DNA from: CAZKUN01 sp964555935
Lineage (GTDB): Bacteria > Armatimonadota > Zipacnadia > Zipacnadales > VGFC01
NCBI GenBank assembly: GCA_964555935.1
Contig: CAZKUN010000039.1
Coordinates: 1-50,615, forward strand
Length of the DNA stretch: 50,615 bases
Direction of reading: 5' to 3'
The notes beneath the pieces are model-generated. The model saw nothing but the letters and a program-made list of their open reading frames with translations. It made no database searches and was not told the DNA's origin. Made by a program: the position numbers and the translations under genes. Shown here piece by piece: positions 15,479-24,966 of this stretch (within the stretch, counting starts at the first letter, position 1; each line of letters begins with the position of its first letter).

Positions 15479-16484
15479 TTCTCGCCCATCAGTTCGTCTG
15501 GGGGGATGCGCGGGAACCTCATGTCGCCCATCAGTTGCTCCATCAGCTCCTCCTGTTCCATGCGCTCGCGGATCTCGCGGGATCGCCTCCGCACGCGCCA
15601 GTAGGCGAAGGCGAATATCAGCACCATCGCCAGGAAGATGGTGCCCTCGACGACCCATGGTCGGCGGACTTCCGCCGAGCGACGCAGAACCTCATCACGA
15701 AAGCTCGTCTCGGCCTCCGACTCCGAGAGCCCGTACGCGCGACGGATGGCGCGGAAGACGTCGTCGGTCTCCCTGTAGTGGAGGATGAACTCGCTCAGCC
15801 CTTGTTGCCCGCCGAGGGCGAGCAGGTGATCGACCAACACGAAGCTCTGCGCGTACGCGACGGACCCACCAGCCGGATCGNNNNNNNNNNGCTGGCCGAG
15901 CGTGAGGAGTTCGTCCGCCGCACCACGCAGGAGCTCGCGGCGCCCCGCTGGCCCGAGGTCACGGGCGGCGCGCCGGGCCTCCACGGCTCGCGCGCCGCCG
16001 CGGCAAGGATCTCAGCGTCTGCGGCCGACCAATCATCGGCGTAGTACTTGGCCCCGCCTTCGTGCAGCCACCTCGGCGCGTTGGGTTCGTGGTCGCCCAG
16101 GGCGGCTCCGATGAACAGATGCGCGATCTCGTGGCGCACGACGTCGCGGAATGACGCTTCCGACAGCTCCTTAACGATCACGCGGCCCTGAGACGGCATC
16201 GCCAGCCCGCGCACCCAGGTCCCGTGCTTCCCGTTGGCCTCGGCTTCGAGCTGTCTGTGGGATTGGCAGATCGTGATCTCGGCCCGATCGTCGAGTTCGA
16301 TACCGAGGTCTCTCGATAGGCGCGTGATCAGGGCGTCGGCCTCCTCGATGGCGAGGTGGGCGCGTTCCTCGCTGCCCGGATCGTATCTGGCGAGGCATGC
16401 CTCGCCGAGCAGCGTTTCGGTGGCAGTGAGGGCCGGGGCGCAGGAGAGCAGGAGGAGAAGGATGATCGGCAGGGGATGCGTCAC
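15439..16484 (-). CDS. Peptidase MA family metalloprotease, broken by an assembly gap
   Basis: A predicted zinc metalloprotease. The N-terminus has a signal or lipobox-like segment (LLLLLSC, C15), then the gluzincin site H118-E-I-A-H122 and E142 in RWLHEGGAKYYA, as in the peptidase MA family. Ten Ns at 15881-15890 interrupt it and the frame changes across them. The part after the gap reads AYAQSFVLVDHLLALGGQQG, which is the usual next block of this family, then a C-terminal membrane helix (VEGTIFLAMVLIFAFAYW). Just before the gap the same second frame (RRELLRGAADELLTLGQ, about 15891-15985) reads more like protein than the frame continuing from the active site, so a base error near 15985 and a short true gap are likely. 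GTG 16484 overlaps the upstream stop as GTGA. Confidence 0.8.
15881..15890. other. Assembly gap (10 N)
   Basis: A run of exactly ten N inside the peptidase MA gene. The length is a placeholder. Protein continuity on both sides suggests that only a few residues are missing. Confidence 0.95.
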
Positions 16485-17224
16485 TGGTCCGTCCACTCAG
16501 GGCAAACGCCGCGGGCGTGGCACCACCGGCAGTGCTTGCCTCTCACCGCCGCATCGGAGGGGGTCTCGTTGATTACTTGCGCGAGCGCGCTGACGCGGTC
16601 GACGATCCCCTCAAGCTCTCTCGGGGGCTTGGTGGCGTCGTAGACGCGGCCCGAGCGCAGGGCGTGGAGTTCGACTTCGACGGGGCGATGCTCTCGGTCC
16701 TCCGCGACCAATTGCAGGATCCCCGTCCTCAGGTCATCCTGCGACGGGCCCTCCGTCGGCGGACGGCGGGCGGTGGTGAGAATGATGAAGGCGATCGAGT
16801 CGTCAGTCCGCTCCTCGCGCCGGTTCGCGTGAGCGTCAAACAGCCAGCCTCCGATCTCCCCGCGAATGGGGACATCGACTTCAGCCACCAACGGCAAGTC
16901 CTCAATGCGCGCCGCGTGGTATCGTTCGACAATGCTTGTGCCCGCGTCGCGACATTCGTCCTCTTCGCGGCTGTCGGCGCAGGCCGTGCCGTCGAAGGCG
17001 TCGATGAACCGCTCGCGCAGCCGGTCCAGTGGGAATTCGGCAGGCCCGCCCATCCGGTAGCACTCGTCGAGCGCATGCTTCACCGCGGCGTGCAGCGCGC
17101 GGGCGGCATCAACGTGCCGGGCCTCGCCCGTGGTGGAGTGCCCCACGCGGTAGAGGCGGTACTTCATCGGGCAGGTGCCATACGCCTCAAGCAATGAGGC
17201 GGTCAGGGCTGCGGAGCGGTTCAC
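16481..17224 (-). CDS. PD-(D/E)XK-superfamily protein with degenerate active site
   Basis: A 247-residue protein resembling RecB/AddB/Cas4-type nuclease domains. The N-terminal LLEAYGTCPMKYRLYRV and the H in ARALHAAVKHAL fit that family. Cysteines C18, C232, C235 and C241 (CRWCHARGVC) form the C...CxxC...C set that binds a 4Fe-4S cluster in AddB and Cas4. The catalytic stretches are lost: the usual GxIDR is GEIGGW, and the usual (I/V)DYK(T) is IILTTAR, lacking both Asp and Lys. Probably a structural or DNA-binding derivative rather than a nuclease. GTG 17224 overlaps the upstream stop as GTGA with AAGGAA upstream, and its own stop overlaps the next start the same way. Confidence 0.7.
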   Translation of the reverse strand: MNRSAALTASLLEAYGTCPMKYRLYRVGHSTTGEARHVDAARALHAAVKHALDECYRMGGPAEFPLDRLRERFIDAFDGTACADSREEDECRDAGTSIVERYHAARIEDLPLVAEVDVPIRGEIGGWLFDAHANRREERTDDSIAFIILTTARRPPTEGPSQDDLRTGILQLVAEDREHRPVEVELHALRSGRVYDATKPPRELEGIVDRVSALAQVINETPSDAAVRGKHCRWCHARGVCPEWTDQ

Positions 17225-17850
17225 GGCGATTCGGTTCCTTCGGTGGAGTGACGCGGACGACACTCGAAGCGACTTGCGATTTCCTCGAACTCGGCAACCG
17301 CGTCAGCGCTGAGCACGCCCTCCACAGCCGCTGCCTCGAGGACGTAGCCTCGGTCGCCCGCCGTCCAGAAACCAAAGTAGGTCTCGCCATCGTCGTCCAT
17401 CGTGTAGCCCCGCCAGGTCCTGAGATCCTCGTCATGAGTGGGCTCGACGCGGGGGAGGTCTTCCTCCACGCGCCAGAGGGCGATCGATGCGAGAAACGTG
17501 ATCATCGGCATGCCGTCGCGGATGTGGTAGGCCCGCAAGGTAAGCGTTGACCGGGCGCCCGGACCATCGCGAGTCAGCCGCAAGGTGCTGCCGCTATCAG
17601 GCTGAATGGTCCAGCCCTCGTCGGCGCCGACGGTGAGGGCCCACCCGTCGGACTCGTATCTGGTGTCTCCGGCCTCGGTCAGCACGGTGACCGTGTCGCG
17701 GACCACCGCGTCCGTGGACGTTCCGGCCCCGGTGCGGACCTGGGCCGGCGGAGGACTGCTCGGGCACCCAGTGAGGGCGGCAATGCTCAGCGCCGCGACG
17801 GGCGCGAGCGTAGACCGAAGTATGCCCGCCACATGGGGATGCCGATTCAT
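17221..17850 (-). CDS. Lipoprotein, first gene of a three-gene coupled operon
   Basis: A 209-residue lipoprotein with a long signal (to LSIAALTGC, lipobox Cys 29) followed by a Pro-rich linker. The mature part is a small alpha/beta domain of about 140 residues (WALTVGADEGWTIQPDSGST, TLTLRAYHIRDGMPMITFLA, YVLEAAAVEGVLSADAVAEF) of the kind seen in PsbP-like or surface lipoproteins, but I do not recognise a family. It starts 18 bases after folC and is coupled by GTGA overlap to the nuclease-like gene. Confidence 0.7.
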   Translation of the reverse strand: MNRHPHVAGILRSTLAPVAALSIAALTGCPSSPPPAQVRTGAGTSTDAVVRDTVTVLTEAGDTRYESDGWALTVGADEGWTIQPDSGSTLRLTRDGPGARSTLTLRAYHIRDGMPMITFLASIALWRVEEDLPRVEPTHDEDLRTWRGYTMDDDGETYFGFWTAGDRGYVLEAAAVEGVLSADAVAEFEEIASRFECRPRHSTEGTESP

Positions 17851-17868
17851 GGATCTCTCGATCTCCGA

Positions 17869-19179
17869 TCAGACCTCGATGTCCAACGCCTCCATCGCCT
17901 CGCCGACTACGTGGAACGATCCCGTCACGCAGATTACGTCCGCCGGGCCGGCGAGGTCTCTCGCGCGGTCGATGGCCTGACCAACTCCATCCACCGCGAT
18001 AGCGCGCGTGCACGAATTCGCGGCGACGGCGCGGATCGCCTCCGCGTCAGCGGCGCGCCCGGAGGTGGCGCGCGTGCAGACCACATGCGCCGCGATGGGG
18101 AGGAGGGTCTCCGCGAATCCCGCGATGTCCTTGTCCTTGGCCATGCCCACCACGCAGATCAGCCGACCCGCGCGGTCAGCGAGCAACTGCTCGAGGCCCT
18201 CGCGCAGCACGCGCGCGGAGATGGCATTGTGCGCGACGTCCAAGACAGTGGTTGGGTGGCCGTCGACGACCTGGAACCGGCCAGGCCACACGACTTCCGC
18301 GAGCGCCCGGCGAACCGCGTCGGGACGGATGGGGACGTCGGGCGTCGCGAGCAACTCAGCCAACGCGAGGGCAACGGCTGCGTTCTCGCGCTGGTGATCG
18401 CCCTGGAGGGGAAGGCGCAGACCATGGTACGTGGCCCCGGCGTGAATGGTGAAGCGGTCCTGCTCGCCCTCTACCTGAACGCTCGGGAATGTGGCGACGG
18501 GCGCGTCCACTGCACTCGCGCGGTCGGCTAGCAGCGCGGCGACGGCCGGCGCTTGTGGAGCGAAGACGCATGGCACGCCAGGCTTCAGGATGCCCGCCTT
18601 CTCAGTGGCGATCTCCTCGAGAGTCTCGCCGAGCAGATCGGTGTGATCGAAATCGATGCGGGTGATAGCGCACGCGTCGGGTGACAGAGCGTTCGTGGCA
18701 TCGAGCCGGCCGCCGAGTCCCGTCTCGATCACGGCCACGTCGACGCTCGCCCGCGCAAAATGCATCAGCGTCAGCGCCAGATGGGCCTCATAGAACGTGA
18801 TCGGCTGCAGGTCGGGGTCCGTGTTGATCGCCTCGATGGCCGGGCAGAGCTGCTCCGTCAGCCCGGCAAACGCCTCGCGCGGGATGGGCACCCCGTTGAC
18901 GCGCGTGCGCTCGCGGATGTCGCGCAGGTGAGGCTGGGTGAACAGGCCGACCGTTTGGGAGTGGCGCCGCAGGATCGACGCGAGCATGGCGGCCGTCGAA
19001 CCCTTGCCCTTCGTGCCCGCGATGTGGGCGATCCGATAGGCGGTTTGAGGCGCGCCAATGGCCGCGAGGAGGCGGCGGACGTTCTCAAGCTGAAAACGAT
19101 CGTGACCAAAGTAGCTGGCGCCCAGTTTCTCAAAGTCGATGAGCCCTTCGAGGACGGCGAGGGCCTGTTCATAGGTCAT
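17869..19179 (-). CDS. folC: Folylpolyglutamate synthase / dihydrofolate synthase
   Basis: A 436-residue cytoplasmic ligase that adds glutamate to folates, and often makes dihydrofolate from dihydropteroate. Motifs: P-loop HIAGTKGKGSTAA, the omega-loop FTQPHLRDIRERTRVNG, ETGLGGRLDATNAL, DFDHTDLLGETLEEIATEKA, and the C-domain DVAHNAISAR. Length is normal for the family. ATG 19179 (MTYEQALAVLEGL) has AGGGAT upstream and the standard family N-terminus; an ATG at 19206 lacks a binding site. The lipoprotein gene follows by 18 bases. Other folate genes (folB, 5-FTHF cyclo-ligase) lie 27 kb away in the window. Confidence 0.93.
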   Translation of the reverse strand: MTYEQALAVLEGLIDFEKLGASYFGHDRFQLENVRRLLAAIGAPQTAYRIAHIAGTKGKGSTAAMLASILRRHSQTVGLFTQPHLRDIRERTRVNGVPIPREAFAGLTEQLCPAIEAINTDPDLQPITFYEAHLALTLMHFARASVDVAVIETGLGGRLDATNALSPDACAITRIDFDHTDLLGETLEEIATEKAGILKPGVPCVFAPQAPAVAALLADRASAVDAPVATFPSVQVEGEQDRFTIHAGATYHGLRLPLQGDHQRENAAVALALAELLATPDVPIRPDAVRRALAEVVWPGRFQVVDGHPTTVLDVAHNAISARVLREGLEQLLADRAGRLICVVGMAKDKDIAGFAETLLPIAAHVVCTRATSGRAADAEAIRAVAANSCTRAIAVDGVGQAIDRARDLAGPADVICVTGSFHVVGEAMEALDIEV

Positions 19180-19271
19180 CTGCACGATCCCTGGCGAGAA
19201 GATCATTGGGCGAGAAGCGAAACTTCGCCGCAGTGATTCCGGCCTCCTGCTGGGGCGGATGGTTAACGCAA

Positions 19272-19302
19272 GACGGCCACGCCGTGGTTAGGCGTGGCCG
19301 TC
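19272..19302 (-). terminator. Perfect 12-bp hairpin after the SLH lipoprotein gene
   Basis: GACGGCCACGCC and GGCGTGGCCGTC pair around a seven-base loop, followed on the minus strand by TTGCGTT. It sits between the lipoprotein stop (19330) and folC, so it should end upstream transcription. Confidence 0.75.
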
Positions 19303-19329
19303 GGTGTCGGGCATCATGGTTTCGTCTCG

Positions 19330-20214
19330 TCAGTGATTGTGGCCGTCGTGAGAATCGGCTTCCGCCGCGGCATCCGCTTCGTCCTGCAGTTGCTTCTTGA
19401 TGGACTCCGGAAGCGGGCGCATCAGGGGGCTGATCGATTCGGCCGCCTGCCACGTGCGGCCGCCGATATTGGTCAAAGTCCGGGCCGCCTCCCGGCGCGA
19501 GACCGTCTTGCGCGGATGCAGTTCCTTGATGTTATCGCCGAACGCGAGCGAGATAGTGTCGGATTCAGGTTGGGTCAGATCCGCGAGGACGGCGGCGAGG
19601 TACTCATCCGTGACGCGATCCGCATCGTCCAGGAACGACTTGAGGAGGATGCGCAGGCTCGGAAAATCCTCCGGCGGCGCAACTACGTTCTCAGTGCCGA
19701 GCGTAACGCCCGCTCGCAGGAGGACCACGTGTTCGCGAGTGATGGCGCGCGCGTACTCATACGAGCCTTGGTCGAAGCCGACTATGTGCCCGGATTCAAC
19801 CATGCCCTGGATGTAAGGGAAGTAGTTCACGTTCGCCTGGAGGTCCGAGAATGTCGGCGTCACCGACTCAATCTGCTTCTCCGTCAGATGGATCCGGCGG
19901 GAGGGCTCATCGCGCCAGATAATGTCGCTCGCGCGGACGAGCCAGACGATGTAGTCGCCACGCTCTATTGCGTCGTCTGGGAGGAAACGGCCGCCCCCTT
20001 GCGGGAGGATGCCCAGGCGCGCTAGGCCCTCGACGAGATCCTCATCGGGATCGCCTTCCATGTCGGCGAATTGCGGATCGGCCTCATCTGGGTGGTAGGT
20101 CACCGGCAGATCTGGCCCTGCGCCGAGTTTACAGCCTGAGAACCATACTGCGATAAGTGCGACGGCAATCGTGCCTGCAAGGACCATTGGCACGTGCCGC
20201 TTGAGGGACGGCAT
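19330..20214 (-). CDS. SLH-domain-like lipoprotein with His-rich tail
   Basis: A 294-residue lipoprotein. The signal is MPSLKRHVPMVLAGTIAVAL with lipobox FSGC (C28). Two SLH-like repeats are visible: DLVEGLARLGILPQGGGRFL ... AIERGDYIVWLVRASD, and TFSDLQANVNYFPYIQGMVE ... ITREHVVLLRAG. A third, weaker one starts at FPSLRILLKSFLDDADRVTD. SLH domains attach proteins to secondary cell wall polymer or peptidoglycan. The C-terminus ends HDGHNH after an acidic/Ala stretch and could bind metal. GGGAGGG precedes the ATG. Ends at a perfect hairpin. Likely an envelope structural protein. Confidence 0.75.
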   Translation of the reverse strand: MPSLKRHVPMVLAGTIAVALIAVWFSGCKLGAGPDLPVTYHPDEADPQFADMEGDPDEDLVEGLARLGILPQGGGRFLPDDAIERGDYIVWLVRASDIIWRDEPSRRIHLTEKQIESVTPTFSDLQANVNYFPYIQGMVESGHIVGFDQGSYEYARAITREHVVLLRAGVTLGTENVVAPPEDFPSLRILLKSFLDDADRVTDEYLAAVLADLTQPESDTISLAFGDNIKELHPRKTVSRREAARTLTNIGGRTWQAAESISPLMRPLPESIKKQLQDEADAAAEADSHDGHNH

Positions 20215-20340
20215 GCAATAATCCCTCCCCTTGCGGTATCTGAGATGAGCTAGATTAGGATTTCACTATAGGGTAACGTTCGGGCGCCTGCGAGATTCCT
20301 CCGACTGGCCGATAAAATCTGCAGGCAACGCAACTTGCGC

Positions 20341-21441
20341 CTATGACGCGGGCCACCGGCCGCCCGACAACTCGCGAAGAAGCTCGTCGTACTCCGCTCG
20401 GTCGATCGGGAAGGAAACAGGCTCGCGCTTGTGCGATGACAGGACGATGGCGTTGAGCATCTCGACGGATGTGCGGCCATGGTCGGACGTCACGGCCGGC
20501 TCAGTGCCCTGGCGGACGGCGTTCAGGAATCCGGCATACATCGCCGGATGGCCAGTATACTCTAGTTCCGGGGCCTCGAGTGTCTCCCACTCGACCTCGG
20601 GCGTGTCCCAGGCAACGTCATGGTTCTTTACGAAGTCGGTGGCTGAGCGCGATGGCTTGCCGAGTTCGACCTCGCCGCCGATGATCAGCGTCCCGTTGTC
20701 CCCAATGACTTGCGTGTGCCCTTTGGGGGCGGCGCAGGCGTTTGAGACCTGGAAATGGAGATCGAGGTCGCCCTCGAAACGGAATTGGGCCGTCGCTACG
20801 TCTTCGACTTCGATGTCGTGGGCGACGTTCTTGACCGAACCGTAGACCTCCAGGGGCGCGCCGAAGAGGTAGTTCATCGTATGGAGATCATGGACTTTCT
20901 GGTTGATGAGAACCCCGCCGCCCTCCTCACCCCACGTTCCGCGCCACGCGCCGGTCCGGTAGTAGGCCATTGTCCTGAGGCCGGGGGAGAGGTGAGCCGC
21001 CTGCCAGAGGTCGCCCAGAGCGCCCGATTCGAGCACTGACTTGGCGAGACGCATGTTTGGGGAGGCGGACGATTGGTGGATGATCGCCAGGACCTTGCCC
21101 GCGTCGTCAGAGGCGGCGATCATGTCGTCGCACTCGCGGGCGGTCATGGCCATGGGCTTCTCACAGATGATGTGCTTGCCCGCCTGGGCCGCCGCGACGG
21201 CCATCGGGTGGTGGAGGTAGTGAGGCGTGCAGACAGCGACCGCCTCGACGTCATCCAGCTTCAGCAGGTCCTCGTAATCGGTGAACCATGGAATCCCGCG
21301 TTCCTCGGCAACGGGCTTGGCCACGTCTTCTTTGATGTCGCAGCACGCGACGAGTTCGCAGCCCTCAACAGCGTCGATGGCGCCGCGATGCGAGCCGCCG
21401 ATGCCGCCTGTACCAATCATGCCAATGCGTAGCGGATCCAT
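20341..21441 (-). CDS. Gfo/Idh/MocA-family NAD(P)-dependent oxidoreductase
   Basis: A 366-residue dehydrogenase. The Rossmann motif is IGMIGTGGIGGSHRGAI at the N-terminus. The family motif CEKPMAM is at about 93-99, with VAVCTPHYLHHP before it. The C-terminal sheet domain includes EEGGGVLINQKVHDLHTM, with K and H at the usual catalytic positions. Such enzymes oxidise or epimerise sugars and inositols. AGGAGG lies eight bases before the ATG. It is 37 bases downstream of the PII-like gene and could share transcription with the efflux operon, although the functions do not obviously match. Substrate unknown. Confidence 0.9.
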   Translation of the reverse strand: MDPLRIGMIGTGGIGGSHRGAIDAVEGCELVACCDIKEDVAKPVAEERGIPWFTDYEDLLKLDDVEAVAVCTPHYLHHPMAVAAAQAGKHIICEKPMAMTARECDDMIAASDDAGKVLAIIHQSSASPNMRLAKSVLESGALGDLWQAAHLSPGLRTMAYYRTGAWRGTWGEEGGGVLINQKVHDLHTMNYLFGAPLEVYGSVKNVAHDIEVEDVATAQFRFEGDLDLHFQVSNACAAPKGHTQVIGDNGTLIIGGEVELGKPSRSATDFVKNHDVAWDTPEVEWETLEAPELEYTGHPAMYAGFLNAVRQGTEPAVTSDHGRTSVEMLNAIVLSSHKREPVSFPIDRAEYDELLRELSGGRWPAS

Positions 21442-21478
21442 GCCTCTGCCTCCTGGGGCCGTCTCGGCGTGGCCGAGA

Positions 21479-21766
21479 TCAGATGAACTGGCAATCGGTT
21501 ACGATGAAACGCATGCCGGGTTTCAACGGGAAGGAGTCTCTCACCTCGTGGCAGCGGTCGACGAATGGCTGGACCTGCTCCTCGTCGAGCACCAGGAGCA
21601 GCACCTCGTTCAGCCCGGGGTAGACCGGGGTGCCCTCATGGACGTTGCGCTCGCCCGCGCCCTGAACATCGGAGAAGCGCGTCCAGCCGGTGATTCCCTG
21701 CTCCTCCATGACCTCCCGGACATCCGGCAGCACGCCGGATTCAACCATCGTGTAGACGAGTTTCAT
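21479..21766 (-). CDS. Small PII-like protein coupled to an RND pump
   Basis: A 95-residue protein with the beta-alpha-beta layout of PII/CutA-like ferredoxin folds: strand MKLVYTMVE, helix VLPDVREVMEEQG, a loop with WTRFSDVQGAGER, then strand NEVLLLVLDEEQ, helix and final strand MRFIVTDCQFI. Proteins of this kind (the PII-NG group) are known beside heavy-metal and other RND efflux genes, and are thought to sense a metal or nucleotide. The start overlaps the RND transporter stop as ATGA. Function is inferred from fold pattern and context. Confidence 0.7.
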   Translation of the reverse strand: MKLVYTMVESGVLPDVREVMEEQGITGWTRFSDVQGAGERNVHEGTPVYPGLNEVLLLVLDEEQVQPFVDRCHEVRDSFPLKPGMRFIVTDCQFI

Positions 21767-24700
21767 TCCTCTTCGCGCTCCTTGGACCTGGTGCTCAAGC
21801 TCCCGATCACCCCTGAGATTCGCTCGCCCAGCCTTCCGCTGGCCTCGGTGACATCTGTTGTGATGGTGTAAAACGCGGGCACGATGAGAAGACTGAGCAC
21901 GGTCGACAGTAGCAGCCCGCCGATCACGACGTGAGCCATCGGGGCGCGGAACTCGGACGCCTCGTTCAGCGCCAGCGCCGTTGGCAGGAGCGCCATGACC
22001 GTTGAGATCGTGGTCATGAGGATCGGTCGCATGCGCGTCGGGCCCGCCTCCAACAGGGCCTCACGCGTGCTGGCGCCCCTGGCTTTGAGCGTGTTCGCAT
22101 AGTCCACCACCAGAATCGCGTTCTTGCCGACGAGACCGATCAGCATGATCACGCCGATGAGGGACGCGATCGAGATGGTGCCCTTCGCGATGGCGAGCGC
22201 CAGGAGGCCGCCACCAAAGGCCATCGGCACGGTCAGCATCACGTTCAGCGGCTGGAGGATGTGGCTGTAGAGCGCGGCGGTGACGATGTAGACAAGGGCG
22301 ATCGCCAGGATGATCGCCGCGCGCATGTAGCCGAACTCCTCCTCCATCCGCTCCTGCTCCCCTGTCCAGTGCACGCGGACGCCGGCGAACTCGCCCGCAT
22401 CCTCCATCTCCTTCAATACGGCGTCGGCGGCGACGCGGCCTTGGCTCGCCTTAAGTCCCTCGGCAAGGAACGCGGAGATCGTCACGCTACGCTCCCGGTT
22501 GTAGCGCTCAATCCGCGATGGCCCGGTCGAGACATAGACATTCGCGACGTCGGATAGGTGCACGATCTGGCCTGTTCCGGAGAGGCCGACAAAGAGGCGC
22601 TCGACCTCTGAGAGCCTGTTACGGTCGGCTTCGGCCAACTGCACGCGCAAGTCGAACTCATCGCCCTCCTCGCGGTATTGGCTTGACGTGTCGCCGTCAT
22701 AGGCCGTTCTCAGGGCCATCGCGATCTGAGCCGCGGTCATCCCGTGGTCCGCGGCTCGAACGCGGTCGATCCGGGCCCGGACCTCTGGTCGGCCCGCTTC
22801 TGATGACAGGTCTGCGTACAGCAACTCGGGGATGCCGCGCCAGCGTTTCTTGAGAGTAGCGGCGGCCGTCTGAAGAGCCTCGGCGTTCGGGCTCCGGAGC
22901 ATGACCTGCATCTGTGGCTCAATGCCCCCGTTGCTGTCTTCTGATCGGGCAATTGTCAGGGAGACCGACGGCAGAACGCCCTCCAGATCATCGCGAAGGT
23001 CGAGCGTGAACTCGGCGTCTGACCGGAGCCCCTCCTCGCGCCGCTGGGTCTTGCCCGCTAACATGATCTGGGCGTTGCCGAACTGGCCTCCCGTGCTGCC
23101 GGCTCCAAGGAACACGCTCCCCTGGGTGCCGGCGGTGACTTGCACGTCCTCCACCTCCGGATATCGCTCGCTGTCGCTGAGGATCTCCTCGATGGCGGTC
23201 AGGTGTTGATCGGTCACTTCGAGTCGCGTCCCGGGAGAACTCTCAAGCATCACGTAGATTCGCCCGGTCGCCTGGCCGGGGAAGAACTCCACCTGCACTC
23301 GGCCGGACTTGATGGATGCGAAGGCGACCCCAACGAGCACCGCGTAGCCAAGGATCACAGCGATGTACGGGTGCTTCAGCGTCACCGGCAGCATCTTGCC
23401 GTAGACGCGCTCGAGGAAAGTGAATGGGACTTCGACGATCATGAAGATGTAGCGCGACCAATGCCTCTCGCGTCGCTCGGCCCGGTCGGCTGTCTCGCGG
23501 GAGAACCACCAGGATGCCAGCATCGGGGTGAGGGTGAATGACATCAGCAGCGAGAACAGCGTGGCGACCGTCACCGTGATGCCGAAGGGGTAGAAGAACC
23601 GGCCCATGATGCCGCCCATGAATGCGACGGGCACGAACACGACGACGTCGACCAAGGTGATGGCGACGGCTGCGCCACCGATTTCCGATCGACCGTTCAG
23701 CGCGGCCACCGCCGGCGATTCACCCATTCTGAGGTGGCGCTCAATGTTCTCGATGACGACGATCGAGTCGTCAACGAGAATCCCGACCGATAGCGACAGC
23801 GCCATCAGCGTCATCACATTGACCGTGAACCCGAAGAAGTAGATCGGCAGGAAAGTCGCGATGATCGATGTCGGGATAGCAAGCACGACGATGATCATCG
23901 CGCGGAAGTTTTTCAGGAAGAGGAACGTGACGGCCGCAGCTAGTAGCGCGCCCAGGATCAGCGCTTCTTCCACGTCGCGCACAGCCTCCTGGGTACTCTC
24001 CGCGCCATCCATGAAGATGGAGAAGGTGATGTCCTCGGGGAGTTCGCGCCGCATCTCCTCGAGGGCCTCATGAACGCCCGCCGAGACCACTACCGTATTC
24101 GCATCGGTCTGTTTGATGACGTTGACCGAGACGGTGGCCTTGCCGTCGAGTCGGCTGATCGTGTCTGGATCGGCGATCGTGTCGCTGACGGTGGCGATCT
24201 CATCGAGGTACACGATGCCGCCATACGGCGTGGAAACGCGTAGCTTCCGGATTTCGTCGACGCTTTCGAATTCTCCGAGCGCCCGCACCGCAAAGCTCCG
24301 TCCGCCCTCCTTGAGATCGCCGCCGGGCACGTCGAGGTTCTCGGCCGCGACGATCTGGGCCAACTGAGTGACGGAGAGCCCCACCGCCTCGAGACGCTCC
24401 GCGTCGGCTTCCACGCGGATCTCGCGCTCCTCGCCGCCGGTCACGTTTACCGATGACACGCCCTGGACCATCCCAAAGCGTGGCTTGATTCTGTCCTCGA
24501 CGTATGTCAGCAGGTCCTTGGGAGAGCGTTTACCCGTGACGCCCAGCGACACGACGGGGGCCGAGCTGAAGTCGACCTTGTATACGATCGGGTCCTCGAC
24601 ATCATCGGGGAAGACGGCCTTGGCTCGGTCAACCGCGTCACGCACGTCCGCGGCCGCGACATCGAGATCGACCTCGAGGTCGAAGCGGATCATCACCGTG

Positions 24701-24966
24701 GAGACGTTCTCCTGGCTGGACGCAGAGAGATCGTCCACGCCATTGATGATCGCGACCTCGTCCTCAAGCGGCTTGGTGACGCGCTCCTCGATCTCCTCGG
24801 GGCCGGCGCCGGGGTAGATCGTCGATACCGTGACCATGGGGAAATCGACCTGTGGGAAGTATTCCACAGGCATTTTCCGGAGCTGGGTGTAGCCCAGGAT
24901 CAGCACGCCGCCGATGAACATGATCATCGTGACTCGGCGGCGGACGGCTAGATTGGTGATCCACAT
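21763..24966 (-). CDS. RND efflux pump inner-membrane subunit (HAE-1/AcrB-like)
   Basis: A 1067-residue proton-driven exporter with the classic two-fold repeat: TM1 (VTMIMFIGGVLILGYTQL), a large periplasmic porter loop, TMs 2-6, second loop, TMs 8-12. The proton-relay aspartates are present in TM4 (SVGILVDDSIVVIENIE). The motif FPQVDFPMVTVSTIYPGAGP near residue 38 is typical of the family. Works with the adaptor and TolC-like genes just upstream. Normal length, no defect seen. The ATG has a GGAG about 11 bases upstream and is 68 bases after the adaptor stop. Substrate (drug or hydrophobic compound rather than metal) is suggested by the HAE-type sequence but not proven. Confidence 0.95.
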   Translation of the reverse strand: MWITNLAVRRRVTMIMFIGGVLILGYTQLRKMPVEYFPQVDFPMVTVSTIYPGAGPEEIEERVTKPLEDEVAIINGVDDLSASSQENVSTVMIRFDLEVDLDVAAADVRDAVDRAKAVFPDDVEDPIVYKVDFSSAPVVSLGVTGKRSPKDLLTYVEDRIKPRFGMVQGVSSVNVTGGEEREIRVEADAERLEAVGLSVTQLAQIVAAENLDVPGGDLKEGGRSFAVRALGEFESVDEIRKLRVSTPYGGIVYLDEIATVSDTIADPDTISRLDGKATVSVNVIKQTDANTVVVSAGVHEALEEMRRELPEDITFSIFMDGAESTQEAVRDVEEALILGALLAAAVTFLFLKNFRAMIIVVLAIPTSIIATFLPIYFFGFTVNVMTLMALSLSVGILVDDSIVVIENIERHLRMGESPAVAALNGRSEIGGAAVAITLVDVVVFVPVAFMGGIMGRFFYPFGITVTVATLFSLLMSFTLTPMLASWWFSRETADRAERRERHWSRYIFMIVEVPFTFLERVYGKMLPVTLKHPYIAVILGYAVLVGVAFASIKSGRVQVEFFPGQATGRIYVMLESSPGTRLEVTDQHLTAIEEILSDSERYPEVEDVQVTAGTQGSVFLGAGSTGGQFGNAQIMLAGKTQRREEGLRSDAEFTLDLRDDLEGVLPSVSLTIARSEDSNGGIEPQMQVMLRSPNAEALQTAAATLKKRWRGIPELLYADLSSEAGRPEVRARIDRVRAADHGMTAAQIAMALRTAYDGDTSSQYREEGDEFDLRVQLAEADRNRLSEVERLFVGLSGTGQIVHLSDVANVYVSTGPSRIERYNRERSVTISAFLAEGLKASQGRVAADAVLKEMEDAGEFAGVRVHWTGEQERMEEEFGYMRAAIILAIALVYIVTAALYSHILQPLNVMLTVPMAFGGGLLALAIAKGTISIASLIGVIMLIGLVGKNAILVVDYANTLKARGASTREALLEAGPTRMRPILMTTISTVMALLPTALALNEASEFRAPMAHVVIGGLLLSTVLSLLIVPAFYTITTDVTEASGRLGERISGVIGSLSTRSKEREEE

